Assembly: GCA_030607895.1 (NCBI GenBank) | Contig: JAUWJC010000264.1 | Location: forward strand, 1-6,207 | Origin: Pirellulales bacterium | GTDB taxonomy: Bacteria; Planctomycetota; Planctomycetia; Pirellulales; Thermoguttaceae | DNA length: 6,207 nt | Direction of reading: 5' to 3' | Position numbers and translations under genes: made by a program | Part shown: positions 1 through 5,441 of the stretch, one piece after another | Layout: every line of letters starts with the position of its first letter | Position numbering within the stretch: position 1 is the first letter of the stretch | Notes under the pieces: model-generated | What the model saw: the letters and a program-made list of their open reading frames with translations, nothing else | Databases searched by the model: none | What the model was told of the DNA's origin: nothing

Positions 1-58
1 AGCCCCACCAGAAAACAGCCGAATCATGGTTGGTGGGGCTCGCTTCGCTCGCCCCACC
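1..58. repeat. GC-rich palindromic repeat with three copies of a GCCCCACC-type arm
   Basis: Bases 1-10 (AGCCCCACCA) are perfectly complementary to 31-40 (TGGTGGGGCT). Bases 32-39 (GGTGGGGC) are also complementary to 51-58 (GCCCCACC), around an 11-base spacer that reads TCGCTTCGCTC. The middle arm can therefore pair with either the left or the right arm, but not both. No T-run follows, so this is not a textbook intrinsic terminator. The open frames crossing it look like repeat read-through rather than genes. It is probably a dispersed intergenic repeat, and the copy may continue to the left of the window. Confidence 0.6.
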
Positions 59-127
59 CTACAGTTTTCCCAAAGCCGCAAGAAGTCCGTTCCTGCACCC
101 CGACAAAACCACGTTGGCCGGGCCCCC

Positions 128-156
128 TTGCCAGCAGACGGGCAAACGGCTAAAAT
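128..156 (+). promoter_or_regulatory. Candidate sigma70-type promoter of the rplM-rpsI operon
   Basis: TTGCCA (128-133) and TAAAAT (151-156) are separated by 17 bases. Each box differs from the TTGACA/TATAAT consensus at one position, and the spacing is ideal. Transcription would begin near 162-164, giving a leader of roughly 185 bases before the L13 start. It is the best promoter-like match upstream of the operon, and its position supports the call. This is a motif match only. Confidence 0.55.
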
Positions 157-185
157 ACGCGTTTACCCATTTTTCGCTCAGACTG

Positions 186-226
186 TTAGGGTGCAAGAAG
201 AACCGCTTGCGGCTTCGCAATCCTAA
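186..226 (+). promoter_or_regulatory. Imperfect leader hairpin upstream of rplM
   Basis: TTAGG (186-190) pairs with CCTAA (222-226), TGC (192-194) with GCA (217-219), GAAG (197-200) with CTTC (213-216), and CCG (203-205) with CGG (210-212), around a CTTG loop. Small internal bulges interrupt the stem. It lies inside the predicted long leader of the L13-S9 operon. Ribosomal-protein operons are often autoregulated through such leaders, and L13 is a known repressor of its own operon in E. coli. Whether this hairpin has that role is inference, and it could equally be a dispersed repeat. Confidence 0.4.
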
Positions 227-346
227 CCCCCTAAACACCTATCCCTACTACCACGAGATGCCCCGTGAACAGTGTACGAATCGTCAGTTCCCGCTGATGG
301 CTACTCGTCAAATGAAAATTGACAAACCACTAGTGAGTTGGTGAAG

Positions 347-781
347 ATGAAGACTTACATGGCTCGGCCTGACGAAATCCAGCGCCAGTGGTGGCTGGTT
401 GATGCCGCCGACAAGGTTGTAGGCCGGCTGGCAAGCGACATTGCCGTGATCCTGATGGGCAAACATCACCCAATCTATACGCCCCACGTGGACACGGGAG
501 ACTACGTTGTCGTGGTCAACGTCGACAAGATAGTGTTCACCGGCAATAAGTGGGACCGGAAGCAGTACACTTGGTACACCGGATATCCGGGTCAGAAGAG
601 CGAGTCGGCCGCCGAGCGGAAGGCCAAGAAGCCCGAATTGATCCTCAGCGAGGCCGTCCGCCGGATGCTACCCAAGAACAAGCTGGCCACGCAAATGCTG
701 TCCAAGCTGAAGATTTACGTCGGCCCAGAGCATCCTCACCAGGCGCAGAACCCCAAGCCGAAAGAACTCGGAGTGAAGTAA
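347..781 (+). CDS. rplM: Large ribosomal subunit protein uL13 (L13)
   Basis: The product is 144 residues, close to the 142 of E. coli L13, an early-assembling protein of the 50S subunit that binds 23S rRNA. The sequence opens MKTYMARPDE and continues with WWLVDAADKVVGRLAS (residues 15-30), the LMGKH...Y.P..DTGDYVVVVN block (36-58) and the C-terminal signature AVRRMLPKNKLATQML (103-118) followed by YVGPEHPH (124-131); all are hallmarks of the family. ATG at 347 is chosen because it aligns with the family N-terminus. GTGAG at 333-337 sits 9 bases upstream as a modest ribosome-binding site. TTG 338, GTG 341 and ATG 359 are in-frame alternatives. It is first in an operon with rpsI, which starts 12 bases after its stop. 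Confidence 0.97.
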   Translation: MKTYMARPDEIQRQWWLVDAADKVVGRLASDIAVILMGKHHPIYTPHVDTGDYVVVVNVDKIVFTGNKWDRKQYTWYTGYPGQKSESAAERKAKKPELILSEAVRRMLPKNKLATQMLSKLKIYVGPEHPHQAQNPKPKELGVK

Positions 782-793
782 GGAACCACATCG

Positions 794-1213
794 ATGGCAG
801 AAGCCACCACAACCAAACCCAACCCGGCCGACGATGCACTGGGAACCGGACGACGCAAGTCGTCGGTTGCCCGCGTGCGTGTCCGTAAGGGCGACGGCAA
901 AATCTACGTCAACAAGCGTCCGTTGGATAATTACTTCCCGAACGAGCAGCATCGTCAGGCCTTGCTTGCCCCGCTGGAGCACACCGGCAAGCGCGACGAA
1001 GTGGATGTGATTATCCGCGTCGGCGGTGGCGGCAACACCGGCCAGGCCGACGCCTGCAAGCTGGGAATCGCCCGAGCGCTGAAGATCTTCGATCCGGAGT
1101 TGGAAGAGACCCTGCGAGATTCGGGGCTCTTGACCCGGGACAGCCGGATGAAAGAGCGAAAGAAGCCGGGACTCCGCGGCGCCAGACGCGCCTCGCAGTT
1201 CTCCAAACGTTAG
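794..1213 (+). CDS. rpsI: Small ribosomal subunit protein uS9 (S9)
   Basis: The product is 139 residues, near the usual 130 with a short polar N-terminal extension (residues 1-17). It is the 30S-subunit protein whose C-terminal tail reaches the P-site tRNA. Visible family marks are GTGRRKSSVARVR (17-29), G.GKIYVNKRPLDNYFP (33-49), the S9 signature GGGNTGQADACKLGIARAL (78-96), DPELEETLRDSGLLTRDSR (100-118), ERKKPGLRGARRA (121-133) and the invariant ending QFSKR. TAAGGA (779-784) overlaps the rplM stop codon and lies 9 bases before the ATG, so the two genes are almost certainly co-transcribed and probably translationally linked. The rplM-rpsI pair is conserved across bacteria. Nothing is missing. 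Confidence 0.98.
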   Translation: MAEATTTKPNPADDALGTGRRKSSVARVRVRKGDGKIYVNKRPLDNYFPNEQHRQALLAPLEHTGKRDEVDVIIRVGGGGNTGQADACKLGIARALKIFDPELEETLRDSGLLTRDSRMKERKKPGLRGARRASQFSKR

Positions 1214-1225
1214 TGGCCAAACGCC

Positions 1226-1413
1226 AGTGGTCAGTGGCTAGTGGTTAGTGGTCAGTGGCTAGTTGTCAACTTCTGGTGATTGCCGCTGGCACGCGAACCA
1301 GCACAGCCTGTCGGCATGTCCTGAACTACCCGGCACCGCTTTGGGCAGCGAGTAACTAGCCACTGACCACTAGCCACTGACCACTAGCCACTGACCACTA
1401 GCCACTGACCACT
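1226..1413. repeat. Inverted arrays of a heptamer (AGTGGTC/AGTGGCT) between rpsI and the S41 protease gene
   Basis: The left arm (1226-1264) holds five 7-base units of the form AGTGGYY followed by AGTT. The right arm reads AACT (1354-1357) followed by four perfect tandem copies of the 14-mer AGCCACTGACCACT (1358-1413), which is eight inverted heptamers. Bases 1240-1264 pair with 1354-1378 (25 pairs, one a G-U wobble). After a 7-base slip, 1226-1239 pair with 1386-1399. The 89-base spacer (1265-1353) is not obviously repetitive or coding. The structure fills most of the gap after rpsI, so it may slow or end transcription, but no T-run is present. There are no CRISPR-like spacers. Confidence 0.85.
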
Positions 1414-1430
1414 TATCTCCGTAAGTGTCG

Positions 1431-2765
1431 ATGCCTCGTCGCAATTTCCACCTGCTGCTGGTCTTCGCCGCTCTGTCGCTGGTTTGCTATCTGAACGCGG
1501 ACCGCTACGGGCAGATACTCGTCTACGCAATGGACCAGATCGACGATCGCTACTTGGAAAAGATCGATCGATCCGAACTGTTCCAGGGCGCCATGCAGGG
1601 CATGGTGAGCCGCCTGGACGAATACTCCGCCTACATCAGCCCGGCCGCGGTTGAGCAGTTTCAGGAGTCGCTCGATCAGAAGTTCGGCGGGCTGGGTATG
1701 CAGGTCTCGTTGGATCCGCAGACGAAACAACTCACCGTGATGAGCCCAATGGTGGGAACGCCCGCCTACGAGGCCGGAATTCGCGCCGGAGACAAAATCC
1801 TCCGAATCGACAATCAAAGCACACAAGGACTGTCGCTTCGAGATGCAGTCGATCGGATGCGCGGCAAGCCGGGTGAGCCGATTCTCCTGTCTATCCTGCA
1901 CGTCGGCGACGATAAACCGATCGACGTCAAAATCGTCCGCGACGTAATCCAGGTCGACACCGTGCTGGGTGATACCAGAGAGCCCGACGGGGCCTGGAAC
2001 TACTTCCTCGAAGGACACGACCGCATCGGCTACCTCCGCGTCAACACCTTCGCCGAAAAAACGCCCGAGGAACTCGAGCACGCGCTCAAGTGGCTCACCA
2101 AACACCGGATGCGCGGGCTGATCCTCGACTTGCGGAACGATCCGGGCGGACTGCTCACGGCGGCCATCGACGTTTGCGATCTGTTCGTCGACAGCGGCGT
2201 GATCGTCACCACCCGACGACGCGACGGACGCATCCGCGAGACCTTCACGGCCGGCAAGCGACACACCTACACCGGATTTCCCATGGCAGTGCTGATCAAC
2301 CAGTATAGTGCCAGCGCCAGCGAGATCGTTGCCGCCTGTCTCCAGGACCACAATCGGGCGGTAGTGGTTGGGCAGCGCAGTTGGGGCAAGGGAACCGTCC
2401 AGGAAGTAATCGACCTGGAATCGGGGCAAGGCGTGCTGAAGCTGACCACCGCCAGCTATTGGCGACCCAACGGCCGGAACATCCATCGCACCTCCGACGC
2501 CGAAGACAACGGCCACTGGGGCGTTAGCCCCAACAAGGGGTACGAGGTGAAAGTCGAGGGCGAAGAACTTACCAAGCTGCTGGGCGACCGCCTCCATCGC
2601 GACGTCTACCGCCCGAACGATTCGCCACCCGAAGACGCCCCCGAACCCTTCACCGACCCCCAGTTGGAAAAGGCCGTCGAGTACATTGAAAAGAAGGGAC
2701 CAGGGTTCAGGGTTCAGGGTTCAGGGTTCAGGACTTGCAGTTCCACGTTTGCTCACAAATCCTGA
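1431..2765 (+). CDS. Carboxy-terminal processing protease, peptidase family S41 (CtpA/Prc type), with PDZ domain
   Basis: This 444-residue serine protease has an N-terminal hydrophobic signal or anchor (residues 7-20), a helical segment with RLDEYSAYISP (61-71), a PDZ domain (about 85-170, FGGLGMQV and AGIRAGDKILRID) and the S41 catalytic core (about 197-345). The core shows GLILDLRNDPGG (229-240), the nucleophile in YSASASEIV (Ser295 by family spacing), and the general-base lysine in WGKGTVQ (Lys320), 25 residues later as in Prc and plant CtpA. The family cuts proteins near their C-termini in the periplasm or envelope; the substrate here is unknown. ATG 1431 is chosen because GTAAG lies 5 bases upstream; GTG 1425 is the alternative. 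Residues from about 423 (GPGFRVQGSGFR...) and the stop codon come from a heptamer repeat, so the ancestral end was probably near residue 422. Confidence 0.93.
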   Translation: MPRRNFHLLLVFAALSLVCYLNADRYGQILVYAMDQIDDRYLEKIDRSELFQGAMQGMVSRLDEYSAYISPAAVEQFQESLDQKFGGLGMQVSLDPQTKQLTVMSPMVGTPAYEAGIRAGDKILRIDNQSTQGLSLRDAVDRMRGKPGEPILLSILHVGDDKPIDVKIVRDVIQVDTVLGDTREPDGAWNYFLEGHDRIGYLRVNTFAEKTPEELEHALKWLTKHRMRGLILDLRNDPGGLLTAAIDVCDLFVDSGVIVTTRRRDGRIRETFTAGKRHTYTGFPMAVLINQYSASASEIVAACLQDHNRAVVVGQRSWGKGTVQEVIDLESGQGVLKLTTASYWRPNGRNIHRTSDAEDNGHWGVSPNKGYEVKVEGEELTKLLGDRLHRDVYRPNDSPPEDAPEPFTDPQLEKAVEYIEKKGPGFRVQGSGFRTCSSTFAHKS

Positions 2766-2783
2766 ACCCTGAATCCTGAACCC
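2701..2783. repeat. Inverted CAGGGTT heptamer array; possible bidirectional terminator
   Basis: Four tandem CAGGGTT units (2701-2728) plus CAGGA are followed by a 26-base spacer (2734-2759) and three inverted, slightly diverged units (2760-2783). Bases 2710-2733 pair with 2760-2783 as a 24-base-pair stem with one G-U wobble (2719/2774). The left arm is translated as the tail of the S41 protease, and its TGA stop (2763-2765) lies in the right arm. The aroH stop codon starts 7 bases further on, so this hairpin sits at the convergent junction and could end both transcripts. There is no T-run on either strand, so termination activity is inferred from position and stem strength only. Confidence 0.8.
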
Positions 2784-2789
2784 CTTGCT

Positions 2790-3230
2790 CTACTGCCGGC
2801 TGGGTTTGGCCTCTTTGTTGAGGTGCTCGGCAATCCACTGGTTTAGCTCGTCCCAATCGACGGGCGGTATTTTGCAGATGTCGGGGCGGAGCCGGGCGGC
2901 GTCTTTGATATAGACGTGGGTAATCTGGCCGGCAGGCTTGTCGGTGTTCCAGTGCAGCAGGACACGAATGCAGCGGCGCATCGACTTGGGTACGTCCAAT
3001 TCGTGCGTACACATCAAGGCCACGTCGAGCCAGCCCAACTGCCGGGCGGCCAGAGCGGGAAACTCGGCGTCCAAGTCGTCGGTGGTCGAGAAGATCGCGC
3101 TGGCCACGTCGGCCGCTTCGATGCCGTTTTGGCGGATAATCAGCGCCAACAGTTGCCGAGTTGCCTTGAGAATCTCTTCGCTAGTGTTGGCATCGGCCGT
3201 TGTTGCTCCACGAACTCCCCGACATGCCAT
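2790..3230 (-). CDS. aroH: Monofunctional chorismate mutase, AroH class
   Basis: The protein converts chorismate to prephenate, the committed step to phenylalanine and tyrosine, in the cytoplasm. The AroH family forms homotrimers. The 146-residue sequence aligns along its length with B. subtilis AroH: RGVRGATTADANT (4-16), EEILKATRQLL, FSTTDDLDAEFPALAARQLGW (47-67), MCTHELDV (73-80), RRCIRVLL and ITHVYIKDAARLRPD (103-117). The active-site set known for that enzyme is intact: Arg7, Phe57, Arg63, Cys74, Glu77, Arg89, Tyr107, Leu114 and Arg115. The start at 3230 is fixed by homology and by GGAGG 7 bases upstream; an upstream in-frame ATG at 3266 is rejected. About 29 residues after RPD (PPVDWDELNQWIAEHLNKE...) exceed the B. 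subtilis length. It stands alone, convergent with the S41 protease gene. Confidence 0.95.
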   Translation of the reverse strand: MACRGVRGATTADANTSEEILKATRQLLALIIRQNGIEAADVASAIFSTTDDLDAEFPALAARQLGWLDVALMCTHELDVPKSMRRCIRVLLHWNTDKPAGQITHVYIKDAARLRPDICKIPPVDWDELNQWIAEHLNKEAKPSRQ

Positions 3231-3237
3231 CAGGAAA

Positions 3238-3242
3238 CCTCC
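3238..3242 (-). promoter_or_regulatory. Strong ribosome-binding site of aroH
   Basis: On the minus strand GGAGG lies 7 bases before the ATG at 3230. This decides between that start and the longer in-frame start at 3266, because the longer reading would place the Shine-Dalgarno motif inside the coding region. Confidence 0.85.
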
Positions 3243-3277
3243 GAAAAGAAAATTGAAGAGCTCCACGTCCCCCCTTT

Positions 3278-3306
3278 AGTTTACTCGTCCAGGCCAGAAA
3301 TTTCCA
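3278..3306 (-). promoter_or_regulatory. Weak candidate promoter of aroH
   Basis: On the minus strand TGGAAA (3306-3301) and TAAACT (3283-3278) are separated by 17 bases. Each matches the sigma70 consensus at four of six positions. Transcription would start near 3271, leaving a leader of about 40 bases before the aroH start. The position is plausible but the motif match is weak. Confidence 0.3.
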
Positions 3307-3353
3307 GCCCAGGAGGAATTCGAGAGGTGAGGGGCTGGGTTTACTGCCCGATC

Positions 3354-3443
3354 AGTGTAACCGATCCCAGCCTGTAAGCAATCCGCAACCACAAGCAAGA
3401 AGAGCCGACAACCCCCACGAAGTGTAACCGATCCCAGCCTGTA
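3354..3443. repeat. Two 23-base direct repeats, 67 bases apart
   Basis: Bases 3354-3376 and 3421-3443 are identical over 23 bases, beginning AGTGTAACCGATCCCAGCC and ending TGTA. Within each copy, CCCAGCC can pair with neighbouring inverted copies. GGCTGGG (3333-3339) faces the first copy, and CAGGCTGGG (3476-3484) faces the second, so two alternative hairpins are possible. The 44 bases between the copies show nothing recognisable. This could be a duplicated dispersed repeat, or the edge of the element that follows at 3450. Confidence 0.75.
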
Positions 3444-3449
3444 GGAGCC

Positions 3450-3589
3450 AAAAAACGGGACAGGTCCGGTATTGGCAGGCTGGGCAAGGCATCGCCTTTC
3501 CTCGTTCCCGTGATCGCGTGCAAGAACGCAAGAGGAAGCAGGCCAAGAAGTCTCCGTATCTTGCCAATATCGGACCTGTCCCGTTTTTT
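3450..3589. mobile_element. REP/MITE-like element with 28-base inverted arms
   Basis: Bases 3450-3477 (A6 then CGGGACAGGTCCGGTATTGGCA) are complementary to 3562-3589 at 27 of 28 positions, the remaining pair (3469/3570) being a G-T wobble. The 84-base centre (3478-3561) contains a small hairpin, AAGGC/GCCTT (3486-3490/3494-3498), and a second pair, TTCCTC/GAGGAA (3498-3503/3532-3537). Each strand ends its arm with six Ts, so either strand could form a terminator-like hairpin with a long loop. No transposase is encoded. The core GGGACAGG recurs at 6086-6093. I infer a non-autonomous repeat of the REP/MITE kind; family membership is not shown. Confidence 0.6.
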
Positions 3590-3622
3590 ATCCCCCGTTT
3601 TTCATCCCAAATGGTTGCGTTA

Positions 3623-3652
3623 TTGACATCCCGCCCGGGGCCGGGACACAAT
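3623..3652 (+). promoter_or_regulatory. Candidate sigma70-type promoter of the LamG/propeller gene
   Basis: A perfect TTGACA (3623-3628) is followed after 18 bases by CACAAT (3647-3652), which matches the -10 consensus at four of six positions. The spacer is GC-rich and includes CCCGGGGCCGGG. Transcription would begin near 3659, about 78 bases before the chosen start codon and downstream of the REP-like hairpin. Confidence 0.4.
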
Positions 3653-3736
3653 CGGGCAGTGCAGCCATTTGTCACGGGGCAAGCCCTGAGTTGCTTGCCT
3701 TTGCCACGCCACTCCCAGAGAAAGAAGGAACTGATG

Positions 3737-5416
3737 ATGAATGCCAACATGCGGAAGAATGTCTCGCCGGCGATTGGATGTGTCTTGTGCCTGCTCGCGA
3801 GCACCTGCCTGGCCGCGCCGAATGCGGGGCTCGTGGGGCACTGGAAGCTGACGGGCGACTGCCGCGACTCGTCCGGCAACGGAAACCACGGCACCAACCA
3901 CGGCGTCAAGTTGGAGCAATCCGACGGGGCAACGTTCGACGGTATCGACGACTACATCGAGGTACCCGATGCCGAATCGCTCCGGCCGGGCAAGGGTGAT
4001 TTCTCGGTCGCCGTGTGGCTGCACACCGAGGCCGAGTTGGACGACGTGCTGGGCGATATCCTCGACAAGTACGATCCGGCCACGCGGACCGGAGCCACGC
4101 TGGGCATTATGAACTACGCCGGCGTAACGTCGGCCCAATCGAACTGGCGGAACCTGGCGTTCGGTATCGACGCCGCCCGGATCGAGCCCGCCTGGACCGA
4201 CTGCGGCCGGCCGGGGAATTGCCACTTCGTGTTTGCCTTGGCCGTTTATGACGGCAAGCTCTATGCGGCCACCTGGGAGCCCGGCCAGGACGAATCGGGC
4301 CACGTCTATCGATACGAAGGCGGGAGCAAGTGGACCGACTGCGGAAGCCCCGACCCGTGCAACTCGGTCACCTCGCTGGCCGTGTATAACGGAAAACTGT
4401 ACGCCGGCGTCGCGTACTACGGCGGCGGCGGGTCCGCCCTGCCGGAGTCGCCAAACAAGATCTTCGGCGGTACCGTCTATCGATACGAAGGTGGAACCGG
4501 CTGGACCAACTGCGGCAAGGTGGCCGACGTGCGGGCCATCGGTGGGCTGGCCGTCTTCCGCGGAAAGCTCTACGCCGGCACGGGCATCTCGGGCGCGTGG
4601 AGAGACAGGCCCCGCACCCGCGGCATGTACCGCTACGATGGCGGGCGGAAATGGACCTCGTGCGGCTGTCCCGGCTTGCGGGTGGTCCACCTGGCAGTCC
4701 ACAACGGTCAGTTGTACGGAATGAGCTACGACGGCGGCGGGTTCTTCCGCTACGACGGCGGCACCGATTGGACCCGGCTCGGGCCCGTCCCCGAAACCAG
4801 CCAGGTCTACACCAATGCCGTTTACCAGGGTCGAATCCACGTCGGCACCTGGCCGACCGGCTCGGTCTTTCGATTCGACGGGCCGCGGAACTGGACGCAC
4901 CGCGGCCGGCTGGGCAAGGAAAAGGAAGTCATGGCCATGGCCGTCTACAATGGGAAACTCTACGCCGGGACGCTCCCGCTGGCGGAAGTCCATCGCTACG
5001 ACGGCGGCACCCGCTGGACCTCGACCGGCCGGCTCGATACCACGCCCGACGTAAAGTACCGCCGCGCCTGGTCGATGGCCGTGTTCAACGGGCGGCTCTA
5101 TTGCGGCACGCTTCCCTCCGGGCACGTCTACTCGCTGGAGGCCGGCAAGTGTGCGACGTACGATCGGGCTTTGGCCCCGGGTTGGCGGCACGTGGCGGCC
5201 GTCAAGTCGGGCGATCGGCTCAAGCTCTACGTCGACGGCCGATGCGTGGCCGGCTCGTCACGGTTCGATCCGGCAGACTACGACCTTTCCAACAACGTGC
5301 CGCTAAAGATCGGCTTCGGCCAGCACGACTACCTAAACGGCCGTCTTCGCGACCTGCGCATCTACGGCCGGGCCCTAAACGAGACCGACATCCGCGAGTT
5401 GTCCGGCGGGCAGTGA
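3737..5416 (+). CDS. Exported LamG-domain protein with a seven-bladed beta-propeller inserted in the LamG fold
   Basis: The 559-residue product has a Sec-type signal peptide (charged MRKN, hydrophobic core about 9-24, likely cut near CLA-AP, 25-28). Residues 30-150 are the first half of a LamG/concanavalin-like jellyroll (GLVGHWKL, DSSGNGNHGT, FDGIDDYIEVPD, FSVAVWLHTE), and residues 482-555 are its second half (GWRHVAAVKSGDRLKLYVDG, LNGRLRDLRIYGRALNETDI). Between them lie seven repeats of the form LAVYNGKLYAGT...VYRYDGGxxWTxCG. Their AVYNGKLY strands begin near 169, 215, 272, 320, 361, 402 and 448. A leading PAWTDCG (151-157) supplies the WT strand that the last repeat lacks, as in velcro closure of a propeller. 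Function and ligand are unknown; carbohydrate or surface binding is a guess. GAAGGA (3724-3729) lies 7 bases before ATG 3737; ATG 3734 is possible. No membrane anchor or sorting signal is visible at the C-terminus. Confidence 0.88.
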   Translation: MNANMRKNVSPAIGCVLCLLASTCLAAPNAGLVGHWKLTGDCRDSSGNGNHGTNHGVKLEQSDGATFDGIDDYIEVPDAESLRPGKGDFSVAVWLHTEAELDDVLGDILDKYDPATRTGATLGIMNYAGVTSAQSNWRNLAFGIDAARIEPAWTDCGRPGNCHFVFALAVYDGKLYAATWEPGQDESGHVYRYEGGSKWTDCGSPDPCNSVTSLAVYNGKLYAGVAYYGGGGSALPESPNKIFGGTVYRYEGGTGWTNCGKVADVRAIGGLAVFRGKLYAGTGISGAWRDRPRTRGMYRYDGGRKWTSCGCPGLRVVHLAVHNGQLYGMSYDGGGFFRYDGGTDWTRLGPVPETSQVYTNAVYQGRIHVGTWPTGSVFRFDGPRNWTHRGRLGKEKEVMAMAVYNGKLYAGTLPLAEVHRYDGGTRWTSTGRLDTTPDVKYRRAWSMAVFNGRLYCGTLPSGHVYSLEAGKCATYDRALAPGWRHVAAVKSGDRLKLYVDGRCVAGSSRFDPADYDLSNNVPLKIGFGQHDYLNGRLRDLRIYGRALNETDIRELSGGQ

Positions 5417-5441
5417 GTCGGGGCCGTGGTCGCCGAAGCCC

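Noticed and set aside
30..344. Plus-strand open frame of 104 codons before rplM
   Set aside because: It begins in the palindromic repeat, crosses the promoter and leader, and has no recognisable protein features.
1226..1413. CRISPR array
   Set aside because: The units are 7 or 14 bases, directly abutting without unique spacers, and occur as inverted arms; no cas gene is present.
1413..2597. Long minus-strand open frame (394 codons) opposite the S41 protease
   Set aside because: It is antisense to a protease with intact family motifs, has no recognisable domain, and reflects GC-rich codon bias on the opposite strand.
2701..2732. Telomere-like G-rich repeat
   Set aside because: CAGGGTT repeats resemble telomeric sequence, but the array is short, internal and inverted at its right side, and the surrounding genes are bacterial.
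3231..3266. N-terminal extension of aroH to an ATG at 3266
   Set aside because: The strong GGAGG at 3242-3238 and the family N-terminus both place the start at 3230.
3518..3736. N-terminal extension of the LamG protein to an ATG at 3518
   Set aside because: It would start inside the REP-like element, add 73 unrelated residues ahead of a clear signal peptide and ignore the ribosome-binding site at 3724-3729.
3620..5191. Long minus-strand open frame (523 codons) opposite the LamG/propeller gene
   Set aside because: The low-complexity G/A/P/V/R composition is typical of the reverse of a GC-rich gene with repeats. The plus-strand product has a signal peptide, a LamG domain and regular repeats.
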